A stretch of 64,000 nt of DNA from Ephemerocybe angulata. Lineage: Eukaryota; Basidiomycota; Agaricomycetes; Agaricales; Psathyrellaceae. Location: the NCBI GenBank assembly GCA_013368325.1, contig JAACJK010000167.1:434001-498000 (forward strand), read 5' to 3'. Numbering within the stretch: the first letter of the stretch is position 1; every line of letters starts with the position of its first letter. The notes under the pieces are model-generated. The model worked only from the letters and a program-made list of their open reading frames with translations. It made no database searches and was not told the origin of the DNA. Below are positions 32,562 through 43,269 of the stretch, piece by piece. The translations under genes were made by a program, and so were the position numbers.

Positions 32562-33088
32562 ATGTCTGAGCCTTGCCCTTGCCCTCGATGTCTTGGTAGA
32601 CTCGTCCCTACCCCTTTATATATCAAACATCAACAAGAAATGAAGATTGAAGGTATTTTGCATAATATCCCAGACACAGGAACAGGACCAGGGCCAATGG
32701 TCAGTAAACAGCTTAAGGACCTTGGGGTCCCTGGACTCCCAAGAAGGTGTGCCAGTTCCTTGAACCTGAAGTCAATGAGGCTAATATTAGTGGATACAGT
32801 TGTAAAGCTAGCCTATGAACATGAACAGCATGAAATTAATCTCTCGCATGCACGGCAGAAGTCCATGTATACTCCCCCACACAACCTCGCATTCTGTGTT
32901 CACCCGATATCTAACACGAAGATTCCCTTAACCAATCCCAGTATTCACACTGGCTCCCCCAATGTAGATTTCTTTGCCCTCAGGAGCAATCATCCTTCCA
33001 ATGCCACCATTCTTGATTATGACTGCACGCTATGCTTCCTGCTGGAGAGGGCCGTTCGGATGCCGACCATTAACATGGCCTTGTACGG
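32562..33088 (+). CDS. Cys-rich zinc-finger start of a transposon-like ORF
   Basis: From ATG 32562 the frame begins MSEPCPCPRCLGRLV with a following KHQQ, a C-x2-C..H arrangement like the first exon of several large Agaricomycete DNA-transposon proteins. It stays open for about 175 codons (CTLCFLLERAVRMPTINMAL) and then runs into the element starting at 33089, which supplies an artificial C-terminus. If this is a transposase gene, only its N-terminus is left. Confidence 0.35.
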
Positions 33089-34099
33089 GGACTTCACACT
33101 CCCTCATAATTCCCACAGGACTCCAGCTAGACTTTCGCTGGAAGTCTGGTGGACTTGCTGGACTTCCGGTGCACTTCCTGGACTTTTGCTGGACTTTTTG
33201 TCTGCTAAGGGAGTAAAAGTGCCCTGAACTGGAGTCCAGCAGAGTTCGGCAGAGTCCAGCAGAGTCCAGTAAAGTCTAGTTGGACTCCAGTACCTGCCAA
33301 ATTAGAGTCCGGTACAGTCCGGCAGGTGTCCAGTCCAACTGGAGTCTTGCCGGTCCAGTGGACTGTCCAGCGTTATAACTAAGGTACAATCATAAAAGCC
33401 TATCATTATTCTTTTGTAATTAAGCCTAATAGTGACAGGTGATGCCATCATTATTGTCAAGCATTGGAAACCCATCATATTACTTGCTTTCACATTGTCA
33501 GAAGACTTAGATTGAACGGTGTAAGCTTATATGGGCAGGTGTCAATTTACAGTCAATGTTCGGAAAGTATTTTGCATTTTCCCAGGTCATTATTGGAGAT
33601 TTTTGGAAACTTCTGATTGACATAAGCATCAAAAAGTGATGGCTATGTTTATACAAAATAAAAATAAAAGTCCAGCAAGAGTCCAGCAGGAAGTCCAGCA
33701 AGAGGCCAGCAGGAAGTCCAGCAAGACATCCAGCAGAAATCTAGCAGAAATCTGTTTTCAAGTGTAGCAAGACACTTAAAGTAGATATGAATTGTTAAAA
33801 GAAGTCCAACAGATATCAGATATATATGGAAGTCATCACAATATGTATTAAATTACCAAAATACCATAACAGTCTAGCTAGACTCTAACTGGACTTGAAC
33901 AGGATTTTCAAGTCTCAACTGGACTCAACCAGACTCAACTGGACTTTACCGGACAAGCTGGACTTCTGTTGGACTTCCAATGGACTTCCAATAGAAATGC
34001 ACCTTTTATGGTAAGTCCGGCAGAAGTTCATTGGAAGTCTACCGAAAGTCCAACGGACAAGCCGGAGTCCTACAGGACTCCTGGGGGAGTGTAAAGTAC
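33089..34099. mobile_element. Long AGTCCAG-rich element with matching ends
   Basis: About 1.0 kb. The left end is GGACTTCACACTCCCTCA.. with CAGGACTCCAGC, and the right end inverted is GTACTTTACACTCCCCCAGG followed by AGTCCTGTAGGACTCC. The first 280 bp and the last 430 bp consist almost only of AGTCCAGCAG/CTGGACTT words in both orientations, and the middle is AT-rich. There is no ORF. A core word set (CGGAAAGTATTTTGCATTTT) links it to the element at 35941-37025. Confidence 0.65.
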
Positions 34100-34253
34100 A
34101 GCCTTGTATACCCAGCGCCAGAAGAATATTATTGAGAACCTGCAGCATGATCTCAACGAGCTACTTCATCTCAAGTGGAACATATAGATGACTGCTAAAG
34201 CACGTTTCCAGCACCGTACAGGCCCAGTTACTGGTAAGCAACATTATTTTCGA

Positions 34254-34437
34254 GTACTTCACATTCCCCCACCTGTTCGCGTGGACTCCACGTGGACTCT
34301 ACAAAGAATCCAGTGGCATACCAGTGGACTGGAAGCCAATTTTTTGGCAGGCCCCCTGCCAAAATCAGTCCACGAACAGTCCACAAGCGGTTCATGGCCC
34401 CTGGCAGGCTCTGTGGAGTCTATGTGAACTCTCCAAC
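34254..34437 (+). mobile_element. AGTCCAC-family element, short copy
   Basis: It starts GTACTTCACATTCCCCCACC and follows 16681 onward closely through TACAAAGAATCCAGTGGCAT and TTTTTTGGCAGGCCCCCTGC. It ends near GTGGAGTCTATGTG without a clear right terminus. Confidence 0.6.
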
Positions 34438-34583
34438 ATTAGATACCCGGCGGCGTGTACGAATACGCACCTCGTCTTGCTGCTACCCATCCTTCACTCT
34501 TCCCCACGTCTTCCCGAATCCCCACCTCCCCTTTCCCTTCCATGCTGTTGTGTAACCGCTCGCGTCATTGGACGCGTGTTGAG

Positions 34584-34611
34584 CTCACTCACGTTCATCA
34601 ACGTGAGTGAG
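34584..34611. repeat. Perfect 12-bp hairpin
   Basis: CTCACTCACGTT, loop CATC, AACGTGAGTGAG. A second near-perfect hairpin (GTCACGCGTCAC with one mismatch) lies at about 34886-34910, and CGACTT/AAGTCG hairpins at about 35187-35208 and 35531-35546. Together they flank and punctuate the duplicated module at 34840-35590. Confidence 0.6.
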
Positions 34612-34839
34612 GGGTGACGGCAATGGCAATCGTGGTGGGCTTTGGTGGGTGTTGGTGGCCGAGTACGGTGGTGGCCGTACCATGGTGGAGCCAGCGGGTG
34701 CTATAGCTAGGCGGCTGGAGTTGGGCAAGTACGAGGAGGAGATAGCCATCATGTGACCGTAGCGTTGCGCAAAACTACGGTCGCATGAGCGGGCGAGAGG
34801 AGGGAGGGCGAAGAGGGGCGAAGTCGAAGATCGTGGAGG

Positions 34840-35590
34840 TTGGGAAGAATCAACAAACACGTCCCGCTCGCGTTTGTTGATGCGTCACGCGTCACTGTGA
34901 CGTGTGACAATGGAAGTTGGATCCCATTCCTCCTTGGTTCATCCCTCACCTCTCCGCTCACCACCACCCAGTACCCATCATCGTTCTCATACCGCCGCCC
35001 CACTGAAGACCGCCAGCGGTTCTCGCCCGAGCCCTCCCATAACCATGCCCTCCAATACCCGGTACGCCCCTTTTCCTCCCTGCCTCTACTAACATCTGAC
35101 ATAGGTCGCTGCCTTCGCTGTGCCCGTCGTCGCCTTGAAACGCGCTGACGGATCTCGTCACCAGCAAATTGCATGCACTGCGTCGAACCGACTTCGCAAA
35201 GTCGGTTCCTTCACTGACCCCTAGCCGCTGCCACCTCCCGTTGTCCCGCTCGCCACCACCACTTGGATGTGGCCCATCCGTTGTCGCATTGAAGAGCGAT
35301 GACGATTCTCACCCCGCTCCCGCTCTGCATAGCACTGACAGCTCTCGCCCCACCCCTCCTATCGCCATGCTCGCCAATACCAGGTATGCACTGTCTCCAA
35401 TCTCTCTCGAGTCTCGACTAACTGTTGTCGTAGGTCCGCCGTCAATGCACCATCTCCAGTGCTGGCCTCGCTGTGCACGTCGTCGCCTAGCAACGCGATG
35501 ACGACTCCCATCAGGCCCCGTCGCATTGAGCCGACTTTGCGAAGTCGCCACCACCACCCAGATGCGGGCCTTTCATCAGGTTGAGGATTC
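34840..35590 (+). repeat. Tandem, intron-carrying coding-like module
   Basis: Two imperfect copies of a roughly 300-bp GC-rich unit. Each has a Ser/Pro/His-rich exon ending in ..NTR, then an intron-like gap of the same kind (GTACGC..CTAAC..ATAG at about 35070-35104, and GTATGC..CTAAC..GTAG at about 35383-35433), then an exon with SLxSLCxSSPxNA. A third partial copy of the exon end is seen near 35270-35300. Stops interrupt the first copy. No family recognised. It sits between two non-autonomous elements. Confidence 0.4.
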
Positions 35591-35940
35591 TGTTAACAAG
35601 AGGGTTAAAGAAAAGCAGCTTTGGGCCAATAGATGCTGACGAGGATGTTCTTGATAATGATTGCACCAGCAATATTTTTGTAGAGCAAGGAATGAGAATT
35701 CACACTGACAGATATGGTGAGAGGGCAAAATAGCTTGGATTGCCTAGCATTGGCTTAGGCAAAGGGTTTGGCACAGGTATACATGATATGAATGCATTTG
35801 AGCTCATTGCAAATGCCCATGCCAATAGATACTCAAGTATGCTAGACCACATAGGCATAAACTGAGTGAGGTTCATGAATAAGAATTTTGTAAAAGTGAA
35901 TAGATATTTGTCAGTGAGGCAGCCCATCTTAAGAACAATG

Positions 35941-37025
35941 TACTCCTCCAGGATTTCTGTAGGACTCTTGTAGGACTGGTGAACTTCCAGTGGAATTCCA
36001 GTGAACTTTTACCAAAAGTGATTTTATGAAACAAAGTCTGGTGGAAGTTCACTGAACTTCTACCGGACTCCTGCTGGAATTCTTACAGGAATCCCAAATG
36101 TTCAGTTCAGTATGTTCAGTAGGAGTTCAGTAGAAGTCTATTAATATTTCACTGGACTTCCAGTGGGCTCTTGCTGGACTGATAGTATCTTATATAATCG
36201 ACCCAGCAGCAAGGGCGTCTAGTGAATACTTACTACTAGAGGATCAATGGGTGGAAGAGGAGTACAATGTTCTTGCAGTTTCAAGCACACAAATTTGAAT
36301 TGATTTTTTTTTCCTGCTGTGTAATTGAAAGAATTGAGATTGGGGCCAATGAAAATTGGATTCTCCTCTATCTAACGAGACTTCTTATCACTTGAGGCTT
36401 CTCATACAGGCTGACTAATTATTGCCACAAGTCTTTTTCATCATTTTTCCTGTTATAAACAGTATCTTTCATAATGTTCTCACACTCATGTTTCAGAACT
36501 CAGCCCTCTGCAGAAATTAGCCCATTTTATAAACCCGACATAATTTATTTATCTCCTACTTAGCCACATACTACATCCGCCTGTCATACACGACCAACCA
36601 TCGCTCGAAATATCAGTAAAATTTCCCATGCATTCATGTTTGGAAAGTATTTTGCATTTTCTGACACTATTTCTGAAGATATTATGTAAGTTTTTGATCA
36701 AATCATGATGATAATCTATTTATGTAAAAACACCTTCATGTTTTTCTCACACCTTGCTGGTGTCCTGTAGAATTGTTCTGTAGGAACTGTCCTGCTGAAC
36801 TTTCCAGTTGACCAGAAGGAATTCCAGTGTACCAAACTCCTACTGAACCATGCTTTGGCTGATACTGAACTCCTCCTGAACAGAACTGAACTCTAATGGA
36901 AAATCAGAACTCAAAATTTGGCAGGAGAGTTCAGTGGAATTCCAGTGGAAGTTCAGAAAGTTTATTGGAATTCCACTGGAATTCCTCCTGAACTCCTACA
37001 GGAATAATGGGGCAGTGCGAAGTCC
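35941..37025 (-). mobile_element. AGTTCA-family element, longest copy
   Basis: About 1085 bp. Left array 35941-36185 and right array 36780-37025 are built from AGTTCAGTGGA-type words around a core of about 500 bp that is the inverse complement of the core at 25800-26130. The right terminus is GGGGCAGTGCGAAGTCC. The left outer end begins TACTCCTCCAGG and seems to have lost the terminal word. No ORF. Confidence 0.6.
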
Positions 37026-39034
37026 TCTTACCAACCATTATCTCGGTATCAGACCAAGTAGGTGATTTGTAGAAAAAGAGGGAATTGAAAGAAATAAAGA
37101 TGTTGGTTATTGAGAGAAAAAACTCCTGGTTGACAAATTTGAAAAATGTTTGCAACCCCAACTATTTTTGACATTCTACAACCACCTACAACTAATTAGT
37201 TCACCCATAGTTGATGGTTGCAATGGTTGCAAGTAATGGTCTAACCACTCATAGTTCAGGTTTCCCTCAAATTGATATACCTAAGACCTAGGTTCAACCA
37301 GGTGACTGAGGTGATTTTCTTCTGCACAACTTGATGAATCATAGCCACAGGCATTGGCATCACCCTGATGTTGCTCTGATGTCCTGTTCTTGATCATCCC
37401 CTGGTTTTCGAATAGCTTTGATACAGATGAATCTCAACAATAACTGGCTATAGAGGTTCTGAGACAAGCAGGACTTAAATATCATATATTTGACTTTCCA
37501 GTTATATGCTAAACTGTAAAACTCATTGATTTTGACTAGCCATAAAAACGCTTCAAGCAATCTTAGCAACCTCAGTAACAATGAAAAATGCAAGAAGAAA
37601 TAATCCGATGAACCGACTCTTCTCTGTTCTAGTCTTTCTATCTATTGCAATGCATCCCATAGCTAACAACTATTTTGAAACATATATCCCACTTTTCTTC
37701 GCCTTATCTGGTTCTGAAATGGTCACTATCATCCATGCACACAATTACCCCTTGCACCCTGATGCTGAAGCTAGGTCCTTTATCATCCAGCTCCCGTTCT
37801 CTCTTGCTACCAGTTTTATATGTGAAAGGGTGGCTACTGAGGAGATCTGGGATAGCAGGGAGAGTAGAGATACTCTGCATGCACCTATGGTCAGTTCTAG
37901 GCATGTTCTTAACTGATACCACAAATAATTGGCCTTAACAACTCTCCTCAGATTAGAAGCCTTCACTGCCCAGGCAACCAGAGCAACTCTTCTGTTTAGC
38001 ATACCAGTAAGCAGCCAAGGAGCATGGTTGATTGCCCTATTATTTCAGCAGCTCCATGTAACAATCTCTATCACCAACCTCCCCTTGGATTGCCTGACAC
38101 AGAATACTAATATTTTTGAGGATAAAAAAAACTAGATCAATGTATCAAAGGCTGCAGAGATTTCCAAGCACCTCATGACCTTAGGTTTCAGATCCTCAAG
38201 TTACTGCTGAGATGATCAAGGTCGCTGCTGAAGGTGCAGAACTTGCTGAGGTAAAGAAGTTAAGACAAAAGCTTGTACAATTGACCAATGACTTTTGGCA
38301 GTTGATGTGATTAAGAGGGTGAGTTTGGCATGCTGTAGCCTGTTAACTAGTTGGCAATGTCAAGCAGAGGTCAGGTACACTAGCAGATGCTTGCAGAGAA
38401 GTGAGAATATATATTCACAGTAAAATTACATGTGATGGAGAAGAATCAATAAGGATATTATATATTGAGTTATCTCCTAACAATTTTGGGTATCAATGAA
38501 GGAAGACCTAGCAAAGGGCAAAAACACAGAGAACAGCCATAGAATGTGCAGATGCGAGAAGATCCAATCAAACAAAGGGCAAAAAATCTAAGGAGAATGG
38601 TGAAGATAAATGCAAATAAATAGATGTGAGGGCTGGAGCCAATGCATGTACAACAAGAAAACAGATAGGAGAAAGAGAAAAGAGAATACAGGCAGTATGT
38701 ATATTAGGTGGCCACTAGGAGAAGGTTGTATTGCACCACTGTATGCCAGCCAACAGTTGCATTGGTGAATGCACCATCATGCCTCCAGGTTACACCAAGA
38801 TTCATCTGAGGAACCCCCATCGATGGCAAAGAGTCCTGCACACCTTTTAGACTATTTTACCCAGATAAGGATTCACAATGCAGATAGGCAAGAAAAAGAA
38901 GGGTTTGATTATGACATGTGCTTGCAGTGCCTCTTGCAGTGCTCGTTGCTGCTTGGGGCAATCCGCATTAGAGGATGTGCTCCTGTTTCTCGATCCTAAT
39001 GTATCAAAAAATTATGAACACCTACTCCGCCTTC
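37026..39034. other. AT-rich stretch without recognisable genes
   Basis: A 111-residue plus-strand frame at 37581-37916 has a hydrophobic start but no motif. Nothing else is supportable. Confidence 0.4.
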
Positions 39035-40026
39035 AAGCTTCAACCCTTGCCTTGCTCATTCAACAATAATGACAGCTGAGATAAGCACATCATCGAGCTT
39101 GACAATGATGGCCCTATGCTAACTTTTAAAAGCAGCATTTCCCTCCCTACCAGGTAAGACTCCAAGAAGGCCACCACTGAAGGGTGAAAGCCCAACTTCT
39201 GCAGGACCGCCAGAAGAAACTGGTGATTGATGGAGGGGAAGAACTGAGCGAGGTCAAAGGCGATCACACTCGTATCCTGTCCCTTTGCCCAGCCCGCACG
39301 CACCAAGTGCATGAGGACATGGCCGGCATCTTCTGTGGAGCGCTGTCACACTCCACCTGTCTGGTTCGGGTTGACCAAGTCAAACTTGATCATCTCGAAC
39401 TGGAACCTATTTGAGATCATCTTCTCTATGAGCTTCCCTATCGTGTTGAGAAGCACGATCGGCCGAAAAGCCTTGGATGTATCGTAGGAGGGCTTCCCGG
39501 GTTTTGGAATAACCACAGAGAGCGACTCTTTGAAATGTTTTGGCCACTGGCCTGTACGAATACAGCCATCTGCCAAAGAAACAAAGGCCTCCACACAATT
39601 GGGGTGAGCCAGGATGTGCTTCAGGTGCCACCACGTAACATGGTTGGGCCCTGGTGCGGAGTGTGCTGAGCATGCTTGCAACACTTGGGTGAGCTCTAAA
39701 ACCGAGAACCCACGCCAGTCAGGGACAGGCTCCTGAGGGAGCTCGTTTAGGATAGATACATCTACTGCCCTGTCAGAGGCGGCATTGTAGGTGTTGTGCA
39801 GGGCGTCCCAGAGGTCACTCAGCTCGTAACAAGGCTGCCCATTAAACTGGATAGCCTCGCATAGCAGATTCTTGCGCTCCTTGACCCAATGAGGTCCCAG
39901 GGGCGCTTGTTGGTTTCTGCAACCTCCTTGATGCGAGCATCAAAGAACTTGTGCTTGGCTGCCTTGGTAGCAGTTCATAGCGCCTTGTAGCCAGCAAGGG
40001 TCTGATCGGCCCTGTATGCAGCTAGT
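39035..40026 (-). pseudogene. LINE linker and reverse transcriptase, copy C
   Basis: Minus strand. The segment from 40026 holds the endonuclease-RT linker (AAKHKFFDARIKEV, ETNKRPWDLIG). Then 39684-39346 is an open 112-residue RT N-terminal part (SAPGPNHVTWWHLKHILAHP, GQWPKHF, VIPKPGKPSYDT) and 39312-39040 carries FDLAQFFPSINHQFLLAVL (palm motif A). The copy is cut before the YVDD motif. It is the best-preserved RT N-terminus in the window, but two frame breaks prevent translation. Confidence 0.8.
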
Positions 40027-40200
40027 TTTTTTTTTTTTTTTTTTTTTTTTATCCTATTTGATATTCCGGGTGCAGAGGCAGACCGGTCGTAAACTACTAC
40101 AATGTAATCGACATTTAGGATGAGAGAGGCAAGGCATAACACAGCCCATGAGCGAGATACAGGCCCAGAGGGACGACTCCTCATCGCTGTCTGGCTTAAT
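40027..40200 (-). mobile_element. LINE 3' end with A-tail nested inside a LINE
   Basis: A T run at 40028-40051 is the A-tail on the minus strand. Just upstream on that strand is the LINE terminal block (GGCCTGTATCTCGCTCATGG .. TCAAATAGGAT). It stands exactly between the endonuclease and the RT linker of the host copy in the same orientation, and about 80 codons of linker are missing there. Confidence 0.7.
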
Positions 40201-40990
40201 AGTACGCCACCTTGCCATTGGGGGCAACTGGCGGTGCAAGATCTCTGCACCAACTGGGGTGTGGTCCGATGGCCTGCTTAGTAAGCACATTCTGCGCAGA
40301 ATTGCTGACAAGGCCTCCGCAGGAGGCATGAACACCAAGTTAATAACAGAGTGGACATTGGGATCGGTGTGCGACACATACATTGAGCCCGGGTTAGTGA
40401 ACCTGGTCAGCTCCAAGCCCAGCCTGGCTGCTGTCTCCAGCAGAAGGATAGCTGTCATCCTGTGGTGTAAGACCCGTGGGTCCCACTCCCTAGAGTGACA
40501 GTTAAAGTCGCCGCCCATGTAGGATAGGGCAGGCAAGGTGTTGGCCTTCTCAGCAAGGAGCTTGATGGTATGGTGTTGGTCATCCGAGTAGACGTTCATA
40601 AAGTGCAGCACCTGATCACGCCCAAACAGGGACACAATCATGATGTCACGGTCATCGAGGAGGTCTCGACGGTAGGCAGGGCGCCAATGCGCCAGCCTGT
40701 TGGAAATATAGGTCAGGACACGGGTTCTTGTACCAGACTCAGGGAGTCTTGCCATACACAGCCAGTTGGGCTGGCGGGGTGCTCCAGTACATCGGCTCCC
40801 TCCTTGCTTACCGTGAAGGGCGCTTGTCTTATAGTCTGCCAAAAGAGTTCTTGGATAAACAAAATATTGAATTCATCCTTCAGATGATCCAGAATAATAT
40901 CTAAGTACACATAGTTCTTAGCAATATTGAAACTCAAAACCCTAATCTTGCTGTCTGTCGAGCTAGACATAAGGAAGGGTGTGAGTGCTA
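40200..40990 (-). pseudogene. LINE endonuclease domain, copy C
   Basis: From about 40985 the frame starts SKIRVLSFNIAKNYVYL and FNILFIQE (the Asn and Glu motifs of the apurinic-type endonuclease fold). After a frame change at about 40840 it continues with NVYSDDQHH, GGDFNCHSREWDP, SVINLVFMP and RPSDHTPVG, the remaining catalytic motifs. The domain would nick target DNA to prime reverse transcription. The frameshift and the inserted LINE tail at 40200 inactivate it. Confidence 0.8.
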
Positions 40991-42267
40991 GTGCGGCCGC
41001 GCTGTTGATGAGCACGTACCTCGGAATACTTGGCCACAGCCCAGGTGCGGTCGAAGTGGTGGTCCCAGAAAGGACACTTATGGTCAAAGACTCTGTGTTC
41101 ATCCCTGCGGCAGGCCAGGCACTTCCACGAGTGAGGGCAATCCGCACCTGGAGGGGTAGGGAGAACCAGAGGGTTAGCTTTGGTGTTGCCCTTGCAACTG
41201 CCGCACTGATGACGATGCTCGTTCTGGGAGTGAGGACCCCCACAGATCGGGCAGCGAAGACGGCCCTGGCAGGCCTTGGTAGGGTGCCCCCACTTCCAGC
41301 ACATCTGGCAGAGAGGGGTCCCGGGAGAGGCGCGTGCAGCCTGAATGACGCACTTTTGGCTGTAGATAAGCAGCTCCTTCTTTATGAGGCGCTGGGTGTG
41401 GAGTCCCTGTTGAGAGTCAAAGATGTCAAAGAACACGTCGCAGCGAGTGCTGCTCTTCGAGTTCCTGACAACGCGAGGGGGACCTGCTAAGACAAGATCA
41501 GATCTCAGTGGTGAGGCCTCAAACGCGCAGTGATGTCCTCTGGCTTGATGTGCAGGTTGGTCTTAGCGTTGAGGATGAAAGGCACGTTTGGGAGCCGAAG
41601 AAAGCTCTTGGACGAGGGGAGGCCAACCCAAGTGACCGTGTCCAGCAGCTTACGGTGGAGATATCCTCAGATGTGGTCAACTTCGACATGCGAGGGGACT
41701 TCAGTCAGGGTCAGAGACCACCCACCATATGCAACTGCGCCTGCCAACATCTGGGTGCGCGTCTGAGGGTCATACTGGCGAAGACAACAGTTAACACCAT
41801 CGCGCACCGTATTGTGAATAGCAAGCTGAGCAAAGGCGGCGGGGTTCCTGGGGGTGGAGCGCCCACTCACAGAGGCTGGGTGGGAGGTGCTGTGGGGTTG
41901 TCGTCCTCAGACTTCACCTCCGGCGCCTTGCTCTGAAGACTCAGAGGTTGGCAGGGTGCGGAGGGCAGGAACGGTGGTGCGGTATGTCTCTCTGGTGACA
42001 GACTGGGTGCGGCTGGACGGCTGGAGGCCGCTGAGGTGGGAGGAGGGTCGGCTAGGATGCTGGTATCCTGTGGAGACAGGAGTTGCTCCTGGGGGGCGAG
42101 GAACATGCGCGGTGACCTGGAGGGTCGGCCATCGGAATGCAAGATGTTCAGTAAGCCTATAGGCGGTCCATGAACGACTGCCTATGCCTTCGTACGAGCT
42201 GGGGGTCGATGTTGAGCAGGTGTGGTGAGTTGTCCCAAATAGGAAGGTAGTGGTCGGGGATCAAGAA
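40966..42267 (-). pseudogene. LINE ORF1, copy C
   Basis: Minus strand from 42267. The N-terminal Pro/Ser-rich part (42142-41867) is joined directly to the conserved block, because about 1 kb present in copy A (795-1798) is missing here. The C-terminal 157 residues at 41436-40963 are open and hold the zinc knuckle CQMCWKWGHPTKAC, a second CPICGGPHSQNEH motif and a third Cys/His cluster (CLACRRDEHRVFDHKC). ORF1 overlaps the start of the endonuclease frame. Confidence 0.78.
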
Positions 42268-42543
42268 GCAGTGTACTGAACTCAATGTCATTTAAGCGAA
42301 ATACTACACACCTGAAGTCCCAATAGTTAGGGTACTGAACTAAGGGACTCAGGATGCCTACAGCTGTGTCTAGAACAAGTTGAACAGTCACATGAGCAGT
42401 CATATGAGCAATAAGCGGATTAGATATGATAAAGTAGAAGATGAGATGAGATAATAGAGGAAATGCACAGATAAGGATGAATAAAGGTGATCTGCCTATG
42501 GATAAGGATGGATTAGTTACCAAGTCAACCACTTTCAACATGG
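42268..42543 (-). repeat. Solo LTR, family A, copy 2
   Basis: Minus strand, beginning TGTTGAAAGTGGTTGACTTG. It matches 10719-10996 and 44139-44411. The far end touches the 5' end of LINE ORF1 copy C (..GTTCAGTAC then GCTTCTTGATCC), and beyond 42543 LINE sequence of the opposite strand begins. Confidence 0.65.
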
Positions 42544-43235
42544 GCTGCCCTACATGGCACGTACAACACCGCCTCTGACAGGGCAGTGGATGTATCTATC
42601 CTGAATGGTGTTCCTCAGGAACCTGTTTGAGAGTAGTGTGGGTTCTCTTAGCTAGAACTCATACAGGCCTTGGCAGTGTGCTCTGCATGCTCTGCTCTCT
42701 CCGTTCAGCCCGCAATAGTCATCGCTCCTATCATGAAGCTGTACCGGAGACTGGAACAGGGCCTTGGCTCTGTCCTCATTTCATATGTCGACAACATGCA
42801 GGCCTTGGCAGTGTGCTCTGCATGCTCTGCTCTCTCCGTTCAGCCCGCAATAGTCATCGCTCCTATCATGAAGCTGTACTGGGGACTGGAACAGGACCTT
42901 GGCTCTGTCCTCATTTCCTATGTTGACAACAGGACTCTCATAGTCCAATCTCCATCCATTGAGGAGAACTGTGTTATGCTATTTCATGCATACAGGATCA
43001 TCTTTGATCTAGTCAGGAAAGCAGGACTGGTGCTGGAACACAGTAAATCAGAACTATTTCACTTTACCTAGAAAAGGACAGGCTTCGACCAGCCCCTCGA
43101 CCTCGACTTTGTGCCTTTCACAGGGGCAACCCCACTGTGGCTGAAGGCCTTCTGCAGGTACCTCAGCTTTTTCTTCGATCACAAGCTCACGTTGGTGAAG
43201 CACCTGCATTTCTATAGCACCAAGGCCCTCACAAC
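42544..43235 (+). pseudogene. LINE linker/RT remnant with tandem duplication
   Basis: Plus strand: a linker piece (ACCGCCTCTGACAGGGCAGT, as at 39770-39800), then a jump into the RT palm. A 135-bp unit is present twice in tandem (42666-42800 and 42801-42935); each copy contains the palm motif C as SYVDN with Asn for the second catalytic Asp. After it come TLIVQSPSIEENC and a LVLEHSKSELFHFT stretch. Frames are broken by stops. Confidence 0.75.
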
Positions 43236-43269
43236 CTGTGGAAATCTGCGAACTGAAGTCCCTAAGGTC

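Noticed and set aside
34749..35174. A 141-residue minus-strand ORF
   Set aside because: The plus strand shows the duplicated exon/intron pattern at the same place. The minus frame has only Arg-rich low-complexity composition.
37581..37916. A 111-residue ORF with a hydrophobic start resembling a secretion signal
   Set aside because: The remainder has no protein-like pattern and two other frames are open in the same interval. Not supportable.
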